From Chitinophagaceae bacterium (GTDB taxonomy: Bacteria > Bacteroidota > Bacteroidia > Chitinophagales > Chitinophagaceae), in the NCBI GenBank assembly GCA_947483345.1, contig CANKNL010000043.1, positions 1-15,290 on the forward strand: a DNA stretch of 15,290 nt, in the 5' to 3' direction. The translations under genes and the position numbers were made by a program. Numbering within the stretch: the first letter of the stretch is position 1; each line of letters opens with the position of its first letter. A model generated the notes under the pieces. It was not told where the DNA came from and ran no database searches. It saw only the letters and a program-made list of their open reading frames with translations. Shown here in pieces: positions 5,623-14,051 of the stretch.

Positions 5623-7983
5623 ATGTGGCAACAATTAGCAAAATTTGTACTTAAGTTCAGGAGGCCTTTACTCATACTTTTATTATTGGTAACCGTTGTC
5701 ATGGGTTACTTTGCCGCTAAAGTTAAACTCAGTTACGAATTTTCAAAAGCCATTCCTACCAACAATACCAAATACAAGGAATATATTGCTTTTAAACAAA
5801 AATTTGGCGATGATGGGAACCTGCTCGTTATTGGCATTCAGGCGGATAGTTTATTTACTTTAAAAACATTTACGGCTTACAAAGCCCTTCATCAGCAATT
5901 AAAAAAAATAGAACACATTGAGGATGTGTTAAGCATACCTGCAGCTATCAATCTGCATAAAGATCTGCTCTCGGAAAAATTAGTTGCTAAAAAAGTATTT
6001 TCAGATTCTATACAAACGCAGGCGGCATTAGACAGTGCAGTTAAAGATTTTTTAAATCTGCCATTTTATCGCAGCCTGCTTTATAACCCCGAAACAAAAT
6101 CATACCTGGTTGCTGTTCGCATTAATAAAGACATCCTTAATTCCAAGGTGCGTACCGGGGTCATCAACAAGATCATCGCTGAAGTAAAAATTTTTGAAGA
6201 TAAAACCCACCTGGAAGCACACCTCAGCGGCCTGCCATTAATACGTACTGTAATAGCCGACAGGATACAGAATGAAATGAAGTATTTTTTATTTGGCTCA
6301 CTGTTATTAAGTGCACTCATTCTTTTACTTTTCTTCCGTTCGGTAAGTACAACCATGCTTTCTTTACTGGTAGTGATCTTAGGCGTTATCTGGAGTGTGG
6401 GCGTTTTGTATTTATGCGGATATCAGATCACGTTATTAACCGCATTGATTCCCTGCCTGGTTGTGGTTATTGGCGTGCCCAACTGTATTTATTTCATTAA
6501 TAAATACCACAGTTCCTGGATAAAACTTAAGGCCCATTCCAAAACCGGCCAGAATTTAAAAGACAATAAACAACAGGCCTTAATTGATATGGTGAGTAAG
6601 ATGGGAGTGGTAACCCTGTTTTGTAACCTGACAGCCGCTATTGGTTTTGCCGTTTTTGCATTAACCAAAAGTGCTATTCTGAAGGAGTTTGGTGTGGTAG
6701 CCGGTATAAGTATCATGATCATTTTTGTGGTTTCATTTATTTTATTACCGGCCGTTTTAAGCTATTTGCCTGCTCCAAAACCGGCCCAAACAAAATACCT
6801 TAATAACAAGTGGGTCGTTAATTTTTTATGGCGTATCGAAAGCTGGGTATTGTATCATAAAAAAACAGTTTATATCGTTACGGCCACGGTATTAATTTTT
6901 TGTGTGGTGGGTATTTTTAAATTAAAGCGTGTGTCATTTATTGTTGATGACCTGCCCAAAACCGATAAAATTTATACCGATCTTAAGTTTTTCGAAAAAA
7001 ACTTTCATGGCGTCATGCCTCTTGAAATAGTGGTTGATACAAAAAAACGAAATGGACTTGCCGGCATGCGGGCTTTGGCTGTTTACGAAAAGGTGGATCT
7101 GTTATCAGCCTATATAGCGGCTCAAAATGAAATGAGTCGCCCTTTAAGTGTGGCTGAAGGCCTAAAATTTGCAAAACAGGCCTTTTTTGAGGGGGATTCG
7201 GCCAATTATCTGTTGCCCAACAGCTTCGACGGTGCATTTGTAGGCGAATACCTTAAACCAAATAAAAACGACTCAGGTAGTAAAAATAACCTGTCTAAAA
7301 TGTTAACCAGTTTTATCGATAGTAACCGGCAAAGTACACGTATCAGTATAAATATGGCCGATGTAGGAACCGAAAAACTGCCTGTACTGTTAAAGGGTAT
7401 TGAAGAAAAAGCAAGTACCATATTTGATACGGCAAACTTTAAAATCCAGCTCACCGGTACCAGTATAACCTTTTTAGAAGGTAGCCGCTTTATTGTAAAC
7501 GGCTTAAAAGAAAGCATTTTTTGGGCATTTCTTTTAATTGCTTTATGTATGCTTTACCTGTTTAAATCTGTTCGTATTTTATTATGTTCGCTGATACCAA
7601 ACCTGATCCCGTTGGTGATCACTGCGGGTATCATGGGGTGGGTGGGCGTGCCTTTAAAACCCTCTACAGTATTGGTTTTTAGCGTAGCATTGGGCATAGC
7701 GGTTGATATCACCATTCGGTTTTTAGTAAATTATAAACAGGAGTTACCCCTATACAATAACCGGGTTTTAGAAACGGTAAGTGCCACCATAAAAAACACA
7801 GGATTAAGTATTGTGTATACCGCCCTGGTGTTAATTGCCGGCTTTATCATATTTTGTGGCAGTAGTTTTGGGGGTACCATATCACTGGGATGGTTAACTT
7901 CTGTTACATTGTTGGTAGCTACCCTAACCAATCTGGTTTTATTACCCGTTTTATTACTTTTATTTGCCCCCAAAAAACAATAA
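5623..7983 (+). CDS. RND superfamily exporter (MMPL/HAE3-like)
   Basis: Predicted inner-membrane, proton-driven exporter of about 786 aa with the internal duplication typical of this superfamily. After the short N-terminus MWQQLAKFVLKFRR comes membrane span 1 (LLILLLLVTVVMGYFAA), a periplasmic domain of about 180 residues, then five spans. The first span set includes IGVPNCIYFINKYH. A linker leads to the second half: a span (TVYIVTATVLIFCVVGIF), a second periplasmic domain starting FIVDDLPKTDKIYTDL, and five more spans including VALGIAVDITIRFLVNYK. Substrate is unknown; related proteins export lipids, hopanoids or other hydrophobic compounds. No membrane fusion protein or outer-membrane partner is adjacent. 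ATG 5599 would add eight residues (MIKLSIIF) directly after a GC-rich hairpin, so 5623 is preferred. Confidence 0.88.
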   Translation: MWQQLAKFVLKFRRPLLILLLLVTVVMGYFAAKVKLSYEFSKAIPTNNTKYKEYIAFKQKFGDDGNLLVIGIQADSLFTLKTFTAYKALHQQLKKIEHIEDVLSIPAAINLHKDLLSEKLVAKKVFSDSIQTQAALDSAVKDFLNLPFYRSLLYNPETKSYLVAVRINKDILNSKVRTGVINKIIAEVKIFEDKTHLEAHLSGLPLIRTVIADRIQNEMKYFLFGSLLLSALILLLFFRSVSTTMLSLLVVILGVIWSVGVLYLCGYQITLLTALIPCLVVVIGVPNCIYFINKYHSSWIKLKAHSKTGQNLKDNKQQALIDMVSKMGVVTLFCNLTAAIGFAVFALTKSAILKEFGVVAGISIMIIFVVSFILLPAVLSYLPAPKPAQTKYLNNKWVVNFLWRIESWVLYHKKTVYIVTATVLIFCVVGIFKLKRVSFIVDDLPKTDKIYTDLKFFEKNFHGVMPLEIVVDTKKRNGLAGMRALAVYEKVDLLSAYIAAQNEMSRPLSVAEGLKFAKQAFFEGDSANYLLPNSFDGAFVGEYLKPNKNDSGSKNNLSKMLTSFIDSNRQSTRISINMADVGTEKLPVLLKGIEEKASTIFDTANFKIQLTGTSITFLEGSRFIVNGLKESIFWAFLLIALCMLYLFKSVRILLCSLIPNLIPLVITAGIMGWVGVPLKPSTVLVFSVALGIAVDITIRFLVNYKQELPLYNNRVLETVSATIKNTGLSIVYTALVLIAGFIIFCGSSFGGTISLGWLTSVTLLVATLTNLVLLPVLLLLFAPKKQ

Positions 7984-8105
7984 AAAAACAGGGTGTAAAA
8001 CTGCTGTAAAAAATGCGATATTTCAATTTTTTGAAAAAGGATGGTAGTGATACCGGTTAGTAGAAAAAGAAAAGCAGCAAAAAGGATAATAAATGTGTCA
8101 AAGTA

Positions 8106-8138
8106 TTTGATAATTACAGGGAATGTGAATTATATTTG
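8106..8138 (+). promoter_or_regulatory. Promoter of the susC-susD unit
   Basis: TTTG at 8106-8109, a 21-base spacer and TATATTTG at 8131-8138, an exact TAnnTTTG. The predicted start near 8145 leaves a short leader of about 15 bases before the ATG at 8160. Upstream, 8021-8036 holds an AT-rich inverted repeat (TTTCAA-TTTT-TTGAAA) of unknown role. Confidence 0.75.
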
Positions 8139-8159
8139 TCGACATAAACTATTAAGCAA

Positions 8160-11100
8160 ATGAGAAAATTGATTTTAATTGTATCGGCTGTATTTGTATT
8201 TACACTACAAGCAGCTGCCCAGAACCGGACTATTACAGGTAAGGTTACTGATGAAAAGGCGCTTCCTGTTGAGGGCGTTTCAATTACCACGCCAAATGGA
8301 AAACAGGGTACGCAAACGGAAAAGGATGGCTCTTACAGTATCTCTGTTCCGGCTTCGGCAAAATCCCTTATTTTTTCTATAGTGAATTTTGAATCTCAAA
8401 CAAAAACCCTTGGAGCCAATTTAGTTATTAATGTGTCTTTAAAAACAAGAGACATTAAATTAGATGAAGTGGTGGTTGTGGGTTACGGAACCCAGAAAAA
8501 AAGAGAAGTTACAGGAAGCCTTTCCTCTGTTAAAGGCGCTGCTGTTGCAGATAAACCAGTTCAAAGTTTTGAGCAGGCTTTAGCCGGTAGAGCAACCGGG
8601 GTTCAGATTACCATTCCTAACGGCGTTTTAAATACACCCCCAGTTTTCCGTATCAGGGGAACCAGCTCACTGTCATTAAGCTCTTATCCGCTTATCATTA
8701 TCGATGGTATTCCTAGCCCGGTAGGAGATTTCAGTTCTACCAGTGCGGCGGGTAATGCATTGGCCAGTATTAATCCCAATGATATTGAATCGATTGATAT
8801 AGCCAAGGACGCTGCAGCCACCGCAATCTATGGTAGCCGTGCAGCCAATGGCGTTGTATTTATCACCACCAAAAAAGGCAAATCGGGAAAAGCCAAAATT
8901 AACTATAATGCCAGTTTTGGCTTTACGAGTGTTTATGGTGTTCCCGAAGTATTAAATGCACAGCAGTATACCGATTATAAAAATCAGGCTATTGCCAATA
9001 ATCAAAACTTAAATCCGGTTACCAACAGGTTTAATTTAACAAACGGTCCCGACGGAAAACCTATTGATACCAAATGGGCCGATTATGTTTACCGCCAGGG
9101 TTTTGCACAGGATCATAATCTTAATATTTCAGGAGCCAATGAAACGACATCCTATTATTTTTCTGCGGGCTACACTAAACAGGAAGGTATTGTAAGATCA
9201 AATGATTTTGTACGTAAGAATATTTTAATGAATGTGGACAGCAGGTTTAATAAACATGTAACCATAGGTGGAAAAATATCTTATTCCAATGAATTGAATT
9301 TAGCCAATCAATCTACAGGATCATTATCAGGAGAAGGATTTGGAACGGCAGGTTTGGGCCGTACACAATTTGTAACTGCACCAAATATTTCACCATACAA
9401 AAATGATGGTACTTATAATATTTCTAGTGCCGGTAATTTTATTGGCGGTATGAATAATACTTTTGCACAGGTGGGTTTTTATAACCCGGTTGTTGGGTTA
9501 GACCTGAACCGTCAGAATAGTGAAACCAACCATATTCAGTCAAATGTGTACCTGGTATACAAGCCCTTTAACTGGCTTACATTAAAATCCATCTATGGTA
9601 TTGATTACCTGTTTGTAGATAATGAAATATTTGCATCGCCAGTACACGGAGATGGATTTGCAGGTATAGGATCGGCTACCAGCACATTAGGAAAATATAA
9701 AAGATGGACCTGGGCAAATACCGCACAACTTGATTATACCATAAAACAGAAGCATAGTATATCTGCCTTAATAGGACAGGAACAGGATCGCAGAACCTCG
9801 AGAGGTTTTGGCATCAACCGCACACAGGTTTCTGATCCGGTATTTAATGTACTACAGGCAGGCTGGCTGCTTAATAATTCTGCCGGATCTGTTCATGGCG
9901 AAAATTATTTGAAATCTCTTTTCGGACGTTTGAATTACGATTTCAATAAAAAATATTTCATCAGTGGTAATCTTCGCCAGGATGAATATTCTGCTTTCCC
10001 GGGTCAAAAAGCAACTTTCTGGGGTTTTTCAGCAGGCTGGAATTTGAACAACGAAAAATTCTGGGGCAGAATGAAAAATGTATTCAGCAGTTTCAGATTA
10101 CATAGCAGTTATGGTAAAGTGGGTAATAACAGTATTGGGGATTATGATACCTATTCTCAATATGGTCCCGGCATTTATGGTGGTAACTCAACATTAACCT
10201 TTAGCCAGGCCGGTAATAATAAATTGAAATGGGAAACCAGTAAGAAATTTGATGCAGGCATTAATTTTGGCATACTAAATGAAAGGATTAATGTTGAAGC
10301 ATCTTATTTTAAAAATAACATAACCGATTTAATTTTGCGTGTGCCTCAGGCACCTTCTACAGGGTTGCCCAATGCCATACCTATTAACGTTGGTAAAATG
10401 TATAATAAAGGTGTAGAGATCGCATTGAATTTAATACCGGTACAAAAGAAAGAATTTGTATGGTCAATTAATTTCAACTATACCAATATTCAAAACCGTA
10501 TAACTGAATTAGCCCCGGGGTTAACAGAGGTTTTAACAGCTACATCAGGGTTAGAAACTGTTAACCGTACTGCTGTTGGTCAATCAATGGGTAGTCTTTG
10601 GTTGGTTCGTACTACCGGAGTAGATCCGGCAACGGGCAGCAGGGTTTTACTGAATCAACTAGGTAACAGGGTACTTTACCGTTTTGCACCGGGCCCCGGC
10701 CAGTTTAACTGGAGTAATGAAGATGGCACACAATACAAAAAGGCGGATGGTTCTGCCAATACCATTAACCAAACAGCCGATGCGGTTATGTACAATGCCT
10801 TGCCTAAATATTATGGTGGGTTGACTAATAATTTCAGATATAAAAACTTTGATCTGGATGTATTGCTTACATACCAGGGTGGTAATTATGTGTATTATGG
10901 TTCTTGGTCAGGATTGCATGATCAACGATTCTGGAATAATCATGTAGATGTGTTAAATGCGTGGAAAAAATTTGGGGATATCAGCAGTGTACCAAGGCCG
11001 GTTTATGGCGATAATCTGTCTAATGGCTCTGCATTACCCATGACCTATAGCTTGTTTAAAGGTGATTTTATCAAAATAAAGAATGTAAGTTTAGGATATA

Positions 11101-11306
11101 CGGTTCCGGCAGACGCACTTAAGCGGTTGAAGATCAGTAATGCCCGGTTTTATGTGAGCGGACAAAATCTGTTTATATTTTCAAACTATCCCGGTCCTGA
11201 CCCTGAAGTTTCTTCAAATGGTAATGCAACCAGCGGACAAGGGGTTGACAGAAATACAATTGCCAATGGCCGCACCATTACTGTGGGGTTAAATGTTGGA
11301 TTTTAA
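8160..11306 (+). CDS. SusC/RagA-type TonB-dependent outer-membrane transporter
   Basis: TonB-dependent channel that imports oligomeric nutrients across the outer membrane together with its SusD lid. The 1048-aa protein has a signal peptide (1-20, cleavage after AAA before Gln21) and a CarboxypepD_reg-like beta-sandwich (about 23-95). The SusC signature LDEVVVVGYG (101-110) precedes the plug (about 120-240). The plug contains RIRGTSSL and NPNDIESIDIAKDAAATAIY, followed by GSRAANGVVFITTKKG. The rest is a 22-strand barrel ending TITVGLNVGF with a terminal Phe, as expected for BAM-dependent assembly. There is no STN domain before the beta-sandwich, so signalling to a FecI/FecR pair is not expected, and none is adjacent. 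susD follows after 35 bases. The substrate cannot be inferred. Confidence 0.97.
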   Translation: MRKLILIVSAVFVFTLQAAAQNRTITGKVTDEKALPVEGVSITTPNGKQGTQTEKDGSYSISVPASAKSLIFSIVNFESQTKTLGANLVINVSLKTRDIKLDEVVVVGYGTQKKREVTGSLSSVKGAAVADKPVQSFEQALAGRATGVQITIPNGVLNTPPVFRIRGTSSLSLSSYPLIIIDGIPSPVGDFSSTSAAGNALASINPNDIESIDIAKDAAATAIYGSRAANGVVFITTKKGKSGKAKINYNASFGFTSVYGVPEVLNAQQYTDYKNQAIANNQNLNPVTNRFNLTNGPDGKPIDTKWADYVYRQGFAQDHNLNISGANETTSYYFSAGYTKQEGIVRSNDFVRKNILMNVDSRFNKHVTIGGKISYSNELNLANQSTGSLSGEGFGTAGLGRTQFVTAPNISPYKNDGTYNISSAGNFIGGMNNTFAQVGFYNPVVGLDLNRQNSETNHIQSNVYLVYKPFNWLTLKSIYGIDYLFVDNEIFASPVHGDGFAGIGSATSTLGKYKRWTWANTAQLDYTIKQKHSISALIGQEQDRRTSRGFGINRTQVSDPVFNVLQAGWLLNNSAGSVHGENYLKSLFGRLNYDFNKKYFISGNLRQDEYSAFPGQKATFWGFSAGWNLNNEKFWGRMKNVFSSFRLHSSYGKVGNNSIGDYDTYSQYGPGIYGGNSTLTFSQAGNNKLKWETSKKFDAGINFGILNERINVEASYFKNNITDLILRVPQAPSTGLPNAIPINVGKMYNKGVEIALNLIPVQKKEFVWSINFNYTNIQNRITELAPGLTEVLTATSGLETVNRTAVGQSMGSLWLVRTTGVDPATGSRVLLNQLGNRVLYRFAPGPGQFNWSNEDGTQYKKADGSANTINQTADAVMYNALPKYYGGLTNNFRYKNFDLDVLLTYQGGNYVYYGSWSGLHDQRFWNNHVDVLNAWKKFGDISSVPRPVYGDNLSNGSALPMTYSLFKGDFIKIKNVSLGYTVPADALKRLKISNARFYVSGQNLFIFSNYPGPDPEVSSNGNATSGQGVDRNTIANGRTITVGLNVGF

Positions 11307-11341
11307 TAAAGTTGATTTATAAATTTTTAAACGCTAGTAGA

Positions 11342-12808
11342 ATGAAAAATAAAATAAAATATATTATCAGTTTTTGTTTGTGCAGTATGTTAACCATATC
11401 CTGCGATAAGGAATTGCTAACGCCCATTCCACAAACATCTATAACAGATATCACATCGTTTGATACACCTGAACGTGTTGCAAACCAGGCCCGGTCCATG
11501 TACAGCGCCTTAAAAAACGGTAATTTTTATGGTGGCCGATATATTGCATATGGCGATATCCGTGGCGAAGATTTTATTAATGAAACCACCAATGGTGTAA
11601 CCGGTTTTGATGTTTGGAATTTAAATCCTACCGGAACCTCTCAAAATTCGGTTAAGAATCTATGGTCACAGGCTTATTATACCATTAACCTTTGTAATCT
11701 TTTTATTGATGGTATGGCTGCTAAAGGAACTGCTGTTGTGGGTAGTACTTTATCTGCCAATTATTTGGGCGAAGCGATGTTGATCAGGGCATTGTCTTAT
11801 TATAGCCTGTTACAATACTATGCCAGGCCTTTTGCCGATGGTAGCGGAAGTAAACCGGGTTTGCCTTTGCGTTTAACAGGTATTAAAGGATCCGGCTCAT
11901 CTGATTTAGCCCGCAGTACAGTTGCACAGGTGTATACTCAAATACTCAGTGATTTAAATTTTGCAGAAACAAACCTGCCTTTAACAAATGTGGCTGCCGA
12001 GAATACAACTCGTGCTCATCGTAATACGGCCATTGCTTTAAAAACAAGGGTTTATTTAAGTATGCAGAACTATGCTTCAGTAATTACGGAAGCAAATAAA
12101 ATTGTTGCCCAGTCAGTAGCACCATTCAGTGCAACATCCGGAGTACTTCATGCATTACAACCAAGTATTACAACAATTTTTCTTACTAACTATGTTACTA
12201 CCGAGTCTATTTTTTCATTACCAATGACAGTAACTGGAGGGGATAATCCGGGAACTCAAAACCAGCTTGGATTATATTTTGTAAGAAATGGGGCCAGTTT
12301 GGGGGCTGCAGAGTATTCTTTAAATGCCAGCGGTATTATAGCCAATGCTGGATGGACGGCAGCTGATGTTAGAAGAGCTAGTTTAATTTTTACAAACCCA
12401 ACCACGTTAAAGCAATTTGTATCTAAATATCAAAATGGTTCTCCTTATCTTGATTATCCACCGGTGATACGTTATGCCGAAGTGTTGTTGAATCTTGCTG
12501 AAGCAATAGCCCGTACCACTGCTGGTGTTGATGCCAAGGCATTGGCACTTGTAAATGCTGTTCGTAAGCGGTCAGATCCGGCTACAACTATTGTTGCAAC
12601 AACACAACAACAATTAATTGATGCCATCATGCTGGAAAGAAGAATTGAATTTTTGGGAGAGGGTTTACGCAATAATGATCTTATGCGTTTATTGCAAACG
12701 ATTCCTGCTAAAGGATCGGTACCTGCTAAAACACCATCAGAAACCGGATATATCTGGCCTATCTCTTCAGATGAATTATCGCTTAACAGATTAATGACAG
12801 ATAATTAA
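11342..12808 (+). CDS. SusD/RagB-type outer-membrane nutrient-binding lipoprotein
   Basis: Surface lipoprotein that caps the SusC channel and captures substrate. Starting from ATG 11342 the protein has 488 aa: a basic start (MKNKIKYIIS), a hydrophobic stretch and the lipobox TISC with Cys21 followed by Asp22. Upstream in-frame codons from a TTG at 11312 would bury the signal peptide and are rejected. SusD features: the N-terminal RSMYSALKNGNFYGGRY region, helices typical of the TPR-like scaffold such as YLGEAMLIRALSYYSLLQYYARPF, and the conserved C-terminal run RYAEVLLNLAEAIA, VNAVRKR, LIDAIMLERRIEFLGEGLRNNDLMR and IWPISSDEL. It is the second gene of a two-gene unit closed by a strong hairpin terminator. 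No glycosidase, sulfatase or protease is adjacent. Confidence 0.96.
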   Translation: MKNKIKYIISFCLCSMLTISCDKELLTPIPQTSITDITSFDTPERVANQARSMYSALKNGNFYGGRYIAYGDIRGEDFINETTNGVTGFDVWNLNPTGTSQNSVKNLWSQAYYTINLCNLFIDGMAAKGTAVVGSTLSANYLGEAMLIRALSYYSLLQYYARPFADGSGSKPGLPLRLTGIKGSGSSDLARSTVAQVYTQILSDLNFAETNLPLTNVAAENTTRAHRNTAIALKTRVYLSMQNYASVITEANKIVAQSVAPFSATSGVLHALQPSITTIFLTNYVTTESIFSLPMTVTGGDNPGTQNQLGLYFVRNGASLGAAEYSLNASGIIANAGWTAADVRRASLIFTNPTTLKQFVSKYQNGSPYLDYPPVIRYAEVLLNLAEAIARTTAGVDAKALALVNAVRKRSDPATTIVATTQQQLIDAIMLERRIEFLGEGLRNNDLMRLLQTIPAKGSVPAKTPSETGYIWPISSDELSLNRLMTDN

Positions 12809-12827
12809 TTATAGAATCATTTTCAAT

Positions 12828-12861
12828 AAAAATAGGCTACCCGAAAAGGTAGCCTATTTTT
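12828..12861. terminator. Bidirectional intrinsic terminator between susD and the TlpA gene
   Basis: AAAAATAGGCTACC (12828-12841) and GGTAGCCTATTTTT (12848-12861) form a perfect 14-bp inverted repeat with a 6-base loop. A-run and T-run on either side suit both strands, and it lies between convergent genes. Confidence 0.92.
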
Positions 12862-12901
12862 ATAAAGGAAAAGATGTCATCTCTAATAGCAGGCATTAAC
12901 T

Positions 12902-14050
12902 TTATTTTAATACCTCTGCCAGCTTTTTTTGTAAAGCACTTTCTCTTAGATCCTTGGCTATTATTTTTCCCTGGGGATCAACCAAAACATTAAAAGGAAT
13001 GCCATCAAAACCATATAAGGCAACTGCGGCACTGCTCCATTTTTTTAAATCGCTGATATGCTGCCAGTTTAATTTATCTTCTTTAATGGCTGTGATCCAG
13101 GCCTGTTTATTGTTATCAAGCGATACACCCAAAACCGTAAAGTTTTTATCTTTAAACTGGTTGTAGGCTGCCAGTACATTGGGATTTTCTTCACGGCAGG
13201 GGCCACACCAGCTGGCCCAAAAATCAACCAGCACATATTTGCCACGTAACTGGCTTAATGAAAAAGGTTTATCATCCACATCAGTCATAGTTAGTTCCGG
13301 GGCCATATCGCCAATGGCAGCTGCGGCTTTTGGCACCGGTTCTGTTTGTGTTTTGGCAGTGGCCTGTTTTTTAATATAACTAAGGGCACCAGCAATACCT
13401 TTATGTTTTGGAAATCGTTTAACCAACTTGTTTAAAGGGGCTTCAAATTGACTCATTTCAACAGGGGCAATGGTAGCCGCAAATAAAGATACCATCGGGC
13501 TTTTAGATGTATCGGCATAACCAAAACAATAGGTACTAAAATGATCTTTTATAGAATTGAGTTCATTGGCTACAGCCATAAATGTACTGTCGGTTTCTTT
13601 TATGCCGGCTTTTAAAAATTCGGCCAGCAGCCTGTCTTTATTACTTAACACTAACCCAATACTATCGGCGTGAATCAGTAATTTTTTTAAAGAACTATTT
13701 GCTACTCCACTAAAAGAAAAATTAACCGTTTCGGGTTTATCAATATCAGCCGTAAAACTCATGTTACCATCTTCGTTTATAAACAGGTAATTACTTTTGC
13801 CATCTTCTGTACGAAGCCTGAACAATGATTCTTCCTGCGCCATGGCGGCTAGGGTAAATTTCCCTTTTTTTATGTCACCGGTGTCAAGTACTTCGGGCTG
13901 TTTCTCACTAAAGTATAATTCTTCCAGATAAATCTTTTGATCTGTGGCCGATTTTATTTCTCCGGTAAGTGTAAATTTTCCTTTGTCGGCACCCGCATTA
14001 CATGACCATAAAATTGCAGTAATGGCAACTGCCGAAATTATTTTTTTCAT
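12902..14050 (-). CDS. TlpA-family thioredoxin lipoprotein with DUF4369-like N-terminus
   Basis: Envelope thiol:disulfide oxidoreductase, 382 aa. A lipoprotein signal (MKKIISAVAITAILWSC) places the lipidated cysteine at 17. Residues 25-115 are a beta-rich DUF4369-like domain (FTLTGEIKSATDQKIYLEEL...). A helical linker follows (116-240). The C-terminal 246-382 is a TlpA/AhpC-like thioredoxin fold with GDMAPELTMTDVDDKPFSLSQLRGK, the redox motif WCGPC (Cys282, Cys285), a GVSLD strand, and the cis-proline loop GIPFNVLVD (Pro352). Such proteins are numerous in Bacteroidota, and most have no known partner. The ATG lies one base after the gatB stop, so the two genes are almost certainly co-transcribed and may be translationally coupled. 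No cytochrome c maturation gene is visible, so a role in cytochrome biogenesis is only one possibility. Confidence 0.95.
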   Translation of the reverse strand: MKKIISAVAITAILWSCNAGADKGKFTLTGEIKSATDQKIYLEELYFSEKQPEVLDTGDIKKGKFTLAAMAQEESLFRLRTEDGKSNYLFINEDGNMSFTADIDKPETVNFSFSGVANSSLKKLLIHADSIGLVLSNKDRLLAEFLKAGIKETDSTFMAVANELNSIKDHFSTYCFGYADTSKSPMVSLFAATIAPVEMSQFEAPLNKLVKRFPKHKGIAGALSYIKKQATAKTQTEPVPKAAAAIGDMAPELTMTDVDDKPFSLSQLRGKYVLVDFWASWCGPCREENPNVLAAYNQFKDKNFTVLGVSLDNNKQAWITAIKEDKLNWQHISDLKKWSSAAVALYGFDGIPFNVLVDPQGKIIAKDLRESALQKKLAEVLK

Positions 14051-14051
14051 T

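Noticed and set aside
7984..8105. Terminator after the RND exporter
   Set aside because: Only weak pairings were seen (ACAG/CTGT and an AT-only inverted repeat at 8021-8036); no stem with a T-tail.
11312..11341. Upstream TTG start for the SusD-like gene
   Set aside because: It would place ten residues before a clean lipoprotein signal peptide; ATG 11342 gives the expected basic start.
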